Part shown: in pieces, positions 1 through 5,444 of the stretch
Numbering within the stretch: the stretch's first letter is position 1
How the letters are laid out: the number at the start of each line of letters is the position of its first letter
Assembly: GCA_023144715.1 (NCBI GenBank)
Contig: JAGLFC010000144.1
Location: 1-5,444, forward strand
DNA: 5,444 bases
Direction of reading: 5' to 3'
Source of the DNA: Gammaproteobacteria bacterium
Lineage (GTDB): Bacteria; Pseudomonadota; Gammaproteobacteria; GRL18
Position numbers and translations under genes: made by a program
Notes under the pieces: generated by a model
What the model saw: the letters and a program-made list of their open reading frames with translations, nothing else
Database searches by the model: none
What the model was told of the DNA's origin: nothing

Positions 1-419
1 AAATTACCTTTGGTTGCCAATATGGGTTCTTTTGCTTGTTTAAAAATAGCAGTAATCATTTCTTTAACCGTCGTTTTTCCACAACTACCAGTAATCGCAA
101 CAATCGGTAATGATAAAGTATTTCGCCATAATGAAGCAATCTGTCCTAATGCAATACGTGAGTCTAAAACAACCAGATAAGGTACTCGGATAGTAAGCGT
201 ATCTATAAGCTTATTGTCTTCCAAAACAATGGCACAAGCCCCTTTTTTAATGGCCTCTTGAATATAGTGATGTGCGTCAAAATTATCACCTTTAATGGCA
301 ATAAATAAATCACCTTTATTCATAGTACGTGTATTAATACTCACCTGAGAAAATACACAATCTACACCACTAAGACTTGTATTTAATGCTTTGGCTAATT
401 GAGACAATGTTAAGGTCAT
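1..419 (-). CDS. murF: MurF, UDP-MurNAc-tripeptide:D-Ala-D-Ala ligase (5' part; truncated by window edge)
   Basis: MurF is the cytoplasmic ATP-dependent ligase that adds D-alanyl-D-alanine to UDP-MurNAc-tripeptide, the last soluble step of the peptidoglycan precursor. Only the first 139 residues are visible, starting MTLTLSQLAKALN; the frame is open to the left edge. Seen: a Mur N-terminal domain with INTRTMNKGDLFIAIKG (about 28-44) followed by FDAHHYI, which corresponds to the family's usual D-S/T-R...GDLF-A-kG...FDGH pattern. After it comes the ATP-binding P-loop ITGSCGKTTVKEM (109-121) and ILATKGN at the edge, where MurF proteins normally continue into NFNN. Two small departures are N29 where D is usual, and a cysteine (C113) inside the P-loop; neither removes the GKT core. 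The start ATG overlaps the murE stop (ATGA), and an in-frame TAG lies four codons upstream. An AGG eight bases before the ATG is the likely ribosome-binding site. The C-terminal ligase domain is outside the window. Confidence 0.95.
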   Translation of the reverse strand, partial: MTLTLSQLAKALNTSLSGVDCVFSQVSINTRTMNKGDLFIAIKGDNFDAHHYIQEAIKKGACAIVLEDNKLIDTLTIRVPYLVVLDSRIALGQIASLWRNTLSLPIVAITGSCGKTTVKEMITAIFKQAKEPILATKGN

Positions 420-2047
420 AGTGTCTGCCTATCATGGTGACTCTTATAAAAAGAAAGTACAACGTCCTTATCACTAAAAGGCAAACGTTGTCCTTTTATT
501 TCTTGGTAATCTTCATGCCCTTTGCCTGCAATTAATAACACATCATCACAGCTTAATTGTTCTAATATATGTTGTATTGCTTTTTCTCTATCATATTCAA
601 TAAAAATTTTATTTTTATTATCAAAACCATTGACAATATCGCTGATAATGTCTTGTTCTGATTCACACCGTGGATTATCAGATGTCACCATAATAATATC
701 CGCTATTTTTTCTACCACCTTAGCCATTAAGGGTCTTTTACCTTTATCACGATCACCACCACAACCAAAAATACAATATAATTTTCCTTTAACATAAGGT
801 TTAAGTGCATTTAAGGTTTTTTCTAAAGCATCGGGAGTATGAGCAAAATCAACCACAATCAGTGCTAATGGCGTGCTTGTTTCAACTTTAATCATCTCCA
901 TTCGACCAGAAATATTAGTCAGTGTATGAATCGTATCAATAATAGTCTCTAAAGCATGTCCCTGAAGTTCAAGAACAGCGATTGTGGCTAATAAATTATC
1001 AATATTAAAATCACCCACCAGTGGGCTTGTCAGTTTATATTCTTTACCATTCGCACATAATATAAAAGAGGTTCCCTCATGATTCAAACAACAATCCTTA
1101 GCAAAATAATCTGCCTTATTATCTTTTTTGGAATAACGGATGATTTTAGGAACATTAAAGCCTTTATCACGCTTGGAATGATGTTCAATTGAAGCATTAA
1201 TGAATCCACTAAATTCATCATCTACATTAATCACAACCTGCTTTAAAGAAGGCATTTGAAAAAGTTTTAATTTTTCCTCTCCATATAATTGCATGGTTTT
1301 ATGATAATCCAGATGATCTCGCGTCAGATTGGTAAAAATAGCCGTATCAAAAGCAACACCATTCACTCGTCCTTGAGATAAAGCATGAGAAGAGACTTCC
1401 ATGATTAAAGTATCAGCATGCTCTTTTTTATATTGAGCCATTAAAGCATGTAAAGTGACCGCATCAGGCGTGGTATACTGACTGCTTTCTAATTGCCCAT
1501 AAAGCCCATTACCTAAAGTACCTATCACAGCACATTTTTTAAGACTTAAATTCTGGGTCTTTATTGTCGTTTGTAATTGTGCAATACAATGAGCAATTGA
1601 GGTTTTGCCATTGGTGCCAGTGATCCCCACCACATTTAATGTTTGGCTTGGTTTCTGATAAAAACGAGCTGCAATTTCACCTGCTTTTTGATGTAAATTT
1701 TTAACAGGAATCAAAGGAATTTCACGTCCTTCAACAGAACAAGAAATAGGCATTTCATGTAGCTCTTGGGTCGGTTCCCAGAGTATACAAGAAGCACCTA
1801 AGTTTATGGCTTCTCCTGCATAAGCAATACCATGGTGTGTTTTATTATGAATACTTGCACATGCAAAAAATAAAAAATCTTCATGTACATTCTTACTATT
1901 AAGAGATAAGCCTTTGAAAATAAGGTTGTACTTTTCAAGCACACTAAAATCAATAAAACCATCTAATAATGATATTAGATGGTTATATGGATAACCTTTT
2001 TTCTGACTCCCTCCTAAGGGGAGCGGCAAGATGACTGGCAAATTCAT
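416..2047 (-). CDS. murE: MurE, UDP-MurNAc-L-Ala-D-Glu:meso-diaminopimelate ligase
   Basis: This cytoplasmic ATP-dependent ligase adds the third stem-peptide residue to UDP-MurNAc-L-Ala-D-Glu. Domains seen: an N-terminal UDP-binding domain (LSLNSKNVHEDFLFFAC, 47-63); a central ATPase domain with P-loop GITGTNGKTS (141-150), YTTPD (191-195), EVSSHAL (217-223), NLTRDHLDYH (240-249) and YGEEKLKLF (255-263), in which K259 fits the carbamylated lysine; and a C-terminal domain with SGRMEM (380-385), VVDFAHTPDALEK (398-410) and GCGGDRDKGKRP (428-439). DNPR (457-460) and GKGHEDYQ (508-515) are the known signature of meso-DAP, rather than lysine, ligases. At 543 aa it is longer than the roughly 495 aa of the E. 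coli enzyme, partly because about 20 unusual residues (MNLPVILPLPLGGSQKKGYP) precede the first recognisable family segment. The ATG overlaps the ftsI stop (ATGA) and follows a GAGAGG motif; a TGA four codons upstream rules out an earlier start. Confidence 0.97.
   Translation of the reverse strand: MNLPVILPLPLGGSQKKGYPYNHLISLLDGFIDFSVLEKYNLIFKGLSLNSKNVHEDFLFFACASIHNKTHHGIAYAGEAINLGASCILWEPTQELHEMPISCSVEGREIPLIPVKNLHQKAGEIAARFYQKPSQTLNVVGITGTNGKTSIAHCIAQLQTTIKTQNLSLKKCAVIGTLGNGLYGQLESSQYTTPDAVTLHALMAQYKKEHADTLIMEVSSHALSQGRVNGVAFDTAIFTNLTRDHLDYHKTMQLYGEEKLKLFQMPSLKQVVINVDDEFSGFINASIEHHSKRDKGFNVPKIIRYSKKDNKADYFAKDCCLNHEGTSFILCANGKEYKLTSPLVGDFNIDNLLATIAVLELQGHALETIIDTIHTLTNISGRMEMIKVETSTPLALIVVDFAHTPDALEKTLNALKPYVKGKLYCIFGCGGDRDKGKRPLMAKVVEKIADIIMVTSDNPRCESEQDIISDIVNGFDNKNKIFIEYDREKAIQHILEQLSCDDVLLIAGKGHEDYQEIKGQRLPFSDKDVVLSFYKSHHDRQTL
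1957..1984 (-). repeat. 12-bp perfect inverted repeat with 4-base loop inside the start of murE
   Basis: On the minus strand AACCATCTAATA and TATTAGATGGTT are exact reverse complements separated by TCAT. They cover murE codons 22-31, where the family-like LISLLDG segment begins. The transcript continues TTATTGATTTT, so the element looks like a low-GC stem followed by a broken U-rich tract. This is the longest perfect hairpin I found in the window. It shares AACC with the hairpin at 1981..1996, so the two cannot fully form together. Confidence 0.6.
1981..1996 (-). repeat. GGTTAT/ATAACC hairpin in murE, competing with its neighbour
   Basis: Perfect 6-base arms, GGTTAT (1996..1991) and ATAACC (1986..1981) on the minus strand, flank a CCAT loop over murE codons 18-23. 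The 3' arm supplies the AACC that begins the 12-bp stem at 1957..1984, so the two hairpins are alternatives for those four bases. Confidence 0.5.
2007..2023 (-). repeat. GC-rich CTCCC/GGGAG inverted repeat in the murE N-terminal extension
   Basis: The minus strand reads CTCCC-CTTAGGA-GGGAG, 5-base arms around 7 bases, in murE codons 9-14. It is strikingly GC-rich for this AT-rich region and includes AGGAGGG (2015..2009), a near-perfect match to the anti-Shine-Dalgarno complement. No start codon follows at a usable distance, so it does not mark a second gene start. Confidence 0.45.
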
Positions 2048-3798
2048 TCCTGCCTCTCAAGGTATTGTGTAATTTGAGAAGAAACATCCAGTGGGGTAAT
2101 ATTATCTGGATCAATATTTAATAAACTCAAAGCACCCGTCATCACTTTTGAAAAAGCAGGTCCAGCGACCACACCACCATAATAATCACCATTATTAGGT
2201 TCATCAATCATCACAACAATTGCCAATTTAGGCTGACTAGCAGGTGCATATCCGGCAAAGACTGCACTGTATTTTTTCTTCGTATAACCGCCGTATTTTG
2301 ACGCTTTTTTAACGGTGCCTGTTTTTCCAGCTACTTTATAGGATTCTACGGCTGCTTGTGGTGCAGTCCCCCCGTCATGAACAACAGATTCCATTATTTT
2401 GCTTATTTGTCGTAAAGATTTTTTTGAGAGTTCTACTTGTTCATTTGAAGAATGTTTCCAAGGTGATAGGTCATCATTTAACTCATCATTTTGTGCTAAA
2501 AAAGTGACGGGTACCTTTTTACCCTGTCGAGCAATAATACTATACGCATTGGTTAATTGTAAATTGGTAACAGAGATACCGTAGCCAAATGACATGGTCG
2601 CTTGTTCAACATTTGATATTCGTCTAGGACGTACTAAGCGTCCACTTGATTCACCAGGAAAACCACTCCCTGTATTACTGCCAAAACCAAAACTATAATA
2701 AACATCCCAAAGCAAACCTTTGGGCAAACTTAATGCTATTTTTGCCGTACCCACATTACTGGATTTTTGTAAGACGGTTGCAACATCAATTAGACCATGA
2801 GCACTGGTGTCTTTTATTGTTTTACCACTGACCATAAACCAGCCATCGCCTGTCTCAATTTGGGTATGTGGACTATAGAGGCCTGTATCTAAAGCGGCTG
2901 CAATTGCAATAGGTTTCATAGTAGAACCAGGTTCAAATAAATCAGTAATGGCTCGATTACGATACAAAGCTGATTTTCTATCTTGCATTTGATTAGGGTT
3001 AAAACCAGGCTGATTTGCCATTGCAATCACTTCACCTGTTTCTATATCAAGGACTACAATTGAACCTGATTTTGCTTTATGTCTTTCGACCGTTTCTTTA
3101 ATTGCAGTATATGCCAAATATTGAACGCGACGTTCCAAACTCAATACTAGGGTCTTACCCGCCTGTGGTGCCGCAATTTGTTCTTCAATCGCAATAATCT
3201 GACCTAAACGATCTTTCACCACTCGTTTACTGCCTGATTGCCCACTGAGCCAATCATTATACGCCAGCTCCATACCTTCTTGACCATTATCATCAACATC
3301 TGTAAATCCTAAAACATGACCAAAAATTTCACCTTCTGGATAATAACGGCGATATTCTCTTTGTGCATGAACACCTTGAATATCTAAATCTAAAATTTGT
3401 TGTGCAATATCAGGATTAATACGACGCTTGAGATAAACAAACTGTTTAGTTGATCGTTTTCTAATTTTATTTTTAAGATAACGGCTATTGATATTTAATA
3501 ATTCCGCTAATTGAAAAATTTTTTTATTCGTTTCATCAAATTCTTTTGGATTCACCCAAATAGAAGAAATGGGTGTACTAATGGCCAGAGGATAGCCATT
3601 TCTATCAGTAATCATACCACGATGCGCATTTATTTCTAGTTGACGTAATACCCGTGCATTCCCTTGTCCTTTCAAAAACTCATTATTAATAAATTGCAAA
3701 TCAAATACCCGCCAAATTAAAGCACAGCAGACCACAATAAGAATAAAATAGATAAAATTTATTCTATAGGTCTGTATTTGATGAAAAGTATTGGACAT
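2044..3798 (-). CDS. ftsI: FtsI (PBP3), septal peptidoglycan D,D-transpeptidase
   Basis: FtsI is a class B penicillin-binding protein of the inner membrane that cross-links septal peptidoglycan; in characterised species it works with the glycosyltransferase FtsW and is recruited through FtsQLB. At 584 aa it matches the E. coli protein (588 aa). Seen in order: a short cytoplasmic tail; one membrane anchor (about 14-31, rich in I, V, F and L); the pedestal domain opening with AHRGMITDRNGYPLAIS (58-74); EYRRYYPEGEIFGHVLGFTD (148-167), typical of PBP3; and the transpeptidase domain with SxxK as STMK (nucleophile S292), SxN as SSN (346-348) and KTGT (492-495). The order and spacing of the catalytic motifs are intact, so the enzyme should be active and bind beta-lactams. 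The tail after about residue 560 lies beyond the catalytic fold. The start ATG has an in-frame TGA five codons upstream; the region just before it is palindromic (see 3800..3815). Confidence 0.98.
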   Translation of the reverse strand: MSNTFHQIQTYRINFIYFILIVVCCALIWRVFDLQFINNEFLKGQGNARVLRQLEINAHRGMITDRNGYPLAISTPISSIWVNPKEFDETNKKIFQLAELLNINSRYLKNKIRKRSTKQFVYLKRRINPDIAQQILDLDIQGVHAQREYRRYYPEGEIFGHVLGFTDVDDNGQEGMELAYNDWLSGQSGSKRVVKDRLGQIIAIEEQIAAPQAGKTLVLSLERRVQYLAYTAIKETVERHKAKSGSIVVLDIETGEVIAMANQPGFNPNQMQDRKSALYRNRAITDLFEPGSTMKPIAIAAALDTGLYSPHTQIETGDGWFMVSGKTIKDTSAHGLIDVATVLQKSSNVGTAKIALSLPKGLLWDVYYSFGFGSNTGSGFPGESSGRLVRPRRISNVEQATMSFGYGISVTNLQLTNAYSIIARQGKKVPVTFLAQNDELNDDLSPWKHSSNEQVELSKKSLRQISKIMESVVHDGGTAPQAAVESYKVAGKTGTVKKASKYGGYTKKKYSAVFAGYAPASQPKLAIVVMIDEPNNGDYYGGVVAGPAFSKVMTGALSLLNIDPDNITPLDVSSQITQYLERQE

Positions 3799-3799
3799 C

Positions 3800-3815
3800 A
3801 GTGATTCAAATCACT
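3800..3815 (-). repeat. Perfect palindrome in the ftsL-ftsI gap, at the ftsI ribosome-binding region
   Basis: The minus strand reads AGTGATT-TG-AATCACT, seven-base arms around a two-base centre, ending one base before the ftsI ATG. The only purine-rich Shine-Dalgarno-like stretch, AAGAG (3818..3814), overlaps its 5' arm. As RNA it would be a tight hairpin that could hide this stretch; as DNA it could be a small operator. The arms are certain; the role is inference. Confidence 0.5.
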
Positions 3816-3824
3816 CTTACTATA

Positions 3825-4094
3825 TTATTGTTTAACATAAATTACATCACTATTTTTAGGTATTATCATAAATAATTTTTCTCGTGCAATAGGTTCCATC
3901 CTAAAATGTGTTGACCAAGTTGCCTGTTCTAGCTGTAATTGCCCCCATTCAACCCCCATTTCATCTCTTAAACTTTCTTGTTTTTGCAATTCAACAAAGA
4001 GTTTTCGATTATAATGTTTTACATAAACAACACTAATAGCAGAGACAAAGGTTATAATTAATAAAACAAGAATTGATACAATTTTCCCATTCAT
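3825..4094 (-). CDS. ftsL: FtsL, divisome bitopic membrane protein
   Basis: FtsL is a small single-pass inner-membrane protein that, in characterised bacteria, forms the FtsQLB complex with FtsB and FtsQ and activates FtsWI at the septum. The product is 89 aa: four cytoplasmic residues, a membrane segment at about 5-25 (IVSILVLLIITFVSAISVVY), a basic KHYNRK patch, then a periplasmic heptad-like region (about 32-58) suited to a coiled coil. The signature VEWGQLQLEQATWSTHFRME (48-67) followed by IAREKLFMIIP is characteristic of proteobacterial FtsL. The N-terminal tail is far shorter than that of the 121-aa E. coli protein, but short FtsL proteins occur in other Gammaproteobacteria. The start is secure because an in-frame TAA lies two codons upstream. 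The ribosome-binding site is weak (a GAG 11 bases before the ATG). It lies 22 bp after rsmH and 26 bp before ftsI, consistent with one transcript. Confidence 0.95.
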   Translation of the reverse strand: MNGKIVSILVLLIITFVSAISVVYVKHYNRKLFVELQKQESLRDEMGVEWGQLQLEQATWSTHFRMEPIAREKLFMIIPKNSDVIYVKQ

Positions 4095-4116
4095 ATTTTA
4101 AATGACTCTAATGTGC

Positions 4117-5070
4117 CTATAATTTTGTTGCTACTCGTAATACAGCACTTCTGGAACGTGGATTATCATTCAATTCTTTTTGTCCTGCTTTCATTCGTTT
4201 ACCAAACAACTTCATTTTTCTTTGCACGCTTATATCCATAATTGGTAAATCAGGGGGTAACTGTTCACCATCAACCATCTGTTTAAAAAAATGTTTTACT
4301 TTACGATCTTCTAAAGAATGGAAGCTAATGACTGCTAAATGACCATTTTTTGCCAAACAATGATAGCTTTGACTCAAACAATCATCTAAATCTGTTAATT
4401 CATTATTAATAAAAATTCGTATCCCCTGAAAACTTCGTGTTGCGGGATGTTTTTTCTTTTCCCAACGAGGATGAGCTTGCTTTATAATCTCTGCTAATTG
4501 TTTTGTATCATTTAATATTTCATTTTGTCTTGCTAAAACAATCGCTTTGGCAATTCGACGTGAATAACGCTCTTCACCATACTGGTAGAGTACCGTTGCA
4601 ATATCTTCTTCTTTTGCCTTATTAATCCATTGTTCAGCATTAATACCTTGCTGATCATTCATGCGCATATCTAAAGGACCTGATTTTTGAAAACTAAAGC
4701 CTCTTTGTGGATTATCTAACTGAGGCGATGAAACCCCTAAATCCAGTAATATTCCATTAATCTTGCCACAAAGATTATGTTGTCCAAGATATTTTTCTAG
4801 CTCAGAAAATGAGCCATAATGAATACTAAAACGAGTATCATTAGAAAATTTTTCTTCCGCAACGGCAATCGCTTGAGGGTCTTTATCAAACGCTATTAAA
4901 CGACCTTTATCACCTAATTGGTCTAAAATATGTTGTGAATGACCCCCTCGACCAAAAGTACCATCAATATAAATACCTGCTGGATCAATATTTAAAGCAA
5001 TAATCGCTTCATTGAGCAATACAGGTTTATGTTCATAATTTTTTGTATCAAGAGATCTCTTTACATTCAT
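4117..5070 (-). CDS. rsmH: RsmH (MraW), 16S rRNA m4C1402 methyltransferase
   Basis: RsmH is a cytoplasmic S-adenosylmethionine-dependent enzyme that, in E. coli, methylates N4 of C1402 in the 16S rRNA decoding centre. At 317 aa it matches the family (E. coli 313 aa). Seen: the opening HKPVLLNEAIIAL (14-26); SAM-binding motif I as YIDGTFGRGGHS (34-45) with the acidic loop FDKDP (61-65); LLDLGVSSPQLD (108-119); RGFSF (123-127) and PLDMRM (132-137); YGEERYSRRIAKAI (164-177); ATRSFQGIRIFIN (210-222); ISFHSLEDR (248-256); and the C-terminal NPRSRSAVLR (303-312). All conserved blocks are present. The ATG is the only plausible start: a TGA lies 12 codons upstream with no ATG, GTG or TTG between. No Shine-Dalgarno sequence is recognisable before it. 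It is the first gene of the visible run; mraZ, its usual upstream neighbour, is not there. Confidence 0.98.
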   Translation of the reverse strand: MNVKRSLDTKNYEHKPVLLNEAIIALNIDPAGIYIDGTFGRGGHSQHILDQLGDKGRLIAFDKDPQAIAVAEEKFSNDTRFSIHYGSFSELEKYLGQHNLCGKINGILLDLGVSSPQLDNPQRGFSFQKSGPLDMRMNDQQGINAEQWINKAKEEDIATVLYQYGEERYSRRIAKAIVLARQNEILNDTKQLAEIIKQAHPRWEKKKHPATRSFQGIRIFINNELTDLDDCLSQSYHCLAKNGHLAVISFHSLEDRKVKHFFKQMVDGEQLPPDLPIMDISVQRKMKLFGKRMKAGQKELNDNPRSRSAVLRVATKL

Positions 5071-5103
5071 AATATTTATTAGTAAGGCATCGTTGTTATT
5101 AGA

Positions 5104-5126
5104 TCAATTGCTATCATTGAGTCAAT
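5104..5126. repeat. Cluster of three ATTGA/TCAAT half-sites in the rsmH leader
   Basis: TCAAT (5104..5108), ATTGA (5116..5120) and TCAAT (5122..5126) lie close together. The last two form a perfect 11-base palindrome around a central G. Minus-strand TTGACT (5125..5120) resembles a -35 box, but no good -10 follows at a normal distance. It could be an operator, or chance in AT-rich DNA. Confidence 0.25.
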
Positions 5127-5246
5127 ACATTCAAATTTTAATCATCCTGTCTTTATTTATCTTACTTAAACAATTAATTAACTCAGGTGATTCTTATTAA
5201 GATTAATGCTATTCAGCATAAGCACTCACTTAACACCATAATAATG

Positions 5247-5270
5247 GAAGTATACACTAAATTCTACTTC
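5247..5270. repeat. GAAGTA/TACTTC dyad overlapping the promoter candidate
   Basis: Perfect 6-base inverted arms (GAAGTA at 5247..5252, TACTTC at 5265..5270) are separated by 12 bases. They cover the -10 and most of the spacer of the promoter candidate, where a dimeric repressor would bind. I recognise no regulator with this site, and chance is a real alternative. Confidence 0.3.
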
Positions 5271-5277
5271 TCTCCAA
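5249..5277 (-). promoter_or_regulatory. Candidate sigma-70-type promoter for rsmH-ftsL-ftsI-murE-murF
   Basis: On the minus strand TTGGAG (5277..5272) is followed after exactly 17 bases by TATACT (5254..5249). The -10 differs from consensus at one position; the -35 keeps only the TTG. Transcription would start near 5242, giving a leader of roughly 170 bases before rsmH. In DNA this AT-rich such matches occur by chance, so this is only the best of several weak options. A weaker alternative is TTGAAA (5424..5419) with TATAAA (5403..5398), but its 15-base spacer is short. Confidence 0.35.
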
Positions 5278-5444
5278 AAAACTTCATTTTACTCTCTTTT
5301 TATTCATCTAAAATTATATAAATGATTGTACTAAATAGTAGTATATTTGGATATTGACCATAATAGTTTATTTTTTATGAGCTTTAAACGTCATATTTTT
5401 ATATTTATGGTATAGATGTTTCAAAAAAAGATAGGATTTACTTG

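Larger units (their letters stand above)
5071..5444. other. AT-rich non-coding leader upstream of rsmH; no mraZ, no RNA gene recognised
   Basis: No credible gene is visible on either strand in these 374 bases. It is very AT-rich: by hand count 24 G or C among the 120 bases at 5281..5400. I looked for a mraZ reading frame, for the TGGG repeats bound by E. coli MraZ (neither TGGG nor CCCA occurs), and for the conserved core of RNase P RNA, which often lies near this locus, and found none. What it does hold: a weak promoter candidate with an overlapping dyad (5247..5277), a cluster of ATTGA half-sites (5104..5126), a perfect TACTA/TAGTA inverted repeat with a 2-base centre (5329..5340), and an isolated TATAAT on the minus strand (5313..5318) with no good -35 partner. 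It probably acts as the promoter and leader region of the operon. Confidence 0.7.

Noticed and set aside
109..121. Cysteine in the MurF P-loop as a possible loss of function
   Set aside because: The GxxGKT core is intact at the protein level, and the variable positions of this loop tolerate small residues. The protein segment is at residues 109-121 of MurF, near the left end of the window.
522..797. 91-codon open frame on the plus strand inside murE
   Set aside because: It lies opposite conserved MurE C-terminal motifs (DNPR, GCGGDRDKG), has no ribosome-binding site, and its product resembles no family I know; an antisense shadow.
2399..2831. Two 61-codon open frames on the plus strand inside ftsI
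   Set aside because: Both lie opposite the FtsI transpeptidase domain, are short, and show no protein-like pattern or start signal.
5244..5321. 25-codon plus-strand frame starting ATG GAA GTA in the leader
   Set aside because: No ribosome-binding site, low-complexity composition, and a length expected by chance; it also overlaps the promoter candidate.
5416..5444. ATG on the plus strand open to the right edge (MFQKKIGFT)
   Set aside because: Only nine codons are visible and there is no clear ribosome-binding site, so a divergent gene cannot be supported, though it cannot be excluded.
5421..5444. Run of seven T on the minus strand as the terminator of a gene to the right
   Set aside because: No stem is visible before the T run within the window, so there is no support for an intrinsic terminator.

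Overview
This window carries the front end of a division and cell wall (dcw) cluster, read entirely on the minus strand. From right to left it holds rsmH (mraW), ftsL, ftsI (pbp3), murE and the first 139 codons of murF, which runs off the left edge. Gene order, the lengths of RsmH and FtsI, the short FtsL, the PBP3 motifs and the meso-diaminopimelate signature in MurE all point to a Gram-negative gammaproteobacterium with a low-GC genome. Nothing in the sequence fixes the genus.

Layout: 5071..5444 is very AT-rich, non-coding DNA upstream of rsmH, with a weak promoter candidate. Then come rsmH (4117..5070), a 22-bp gap, ftsL (3825..4094), a 26-bp gap containing a perfect small palindrome, ftsI (2044..3798), murE (416..2047) and murF (1..419, partial). 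The ftsI/murE and murE/murF junctions are both 4-base ATGA overlaps, so translational coupling is likely. An in-frame stop lies a few codons upstream of every start, so the ATG starts cannot be moved far upstream.

The genes act together. RsmH modifies 16S rRNA. FtsL, with partners outside this window, places and activates the septal transpeptidase FtsI. MurE and MurF are successive cytoplasmic ligases that build the UDP-MurNAc-pentapeptide precursor used by the septal machinery.

This is core, conserved DNA, and I see no new multi-gene system in it. The points worth a second look are: (1) mraZ, which usually precedes rsmH, is absent next to it, and no MraZ-type TGGG box is present in the leader; (2) murE has an N-terminal extension of about 20 residues, and this stretch plus the next ten codons is packed with inverted repeats and an internal Shine-Dalgarno-like sequence; (3) a palindrome sits at the ftsI ribosome-binding region; (4) a dyad overlaps the promoter candidate upstream of rsmH.
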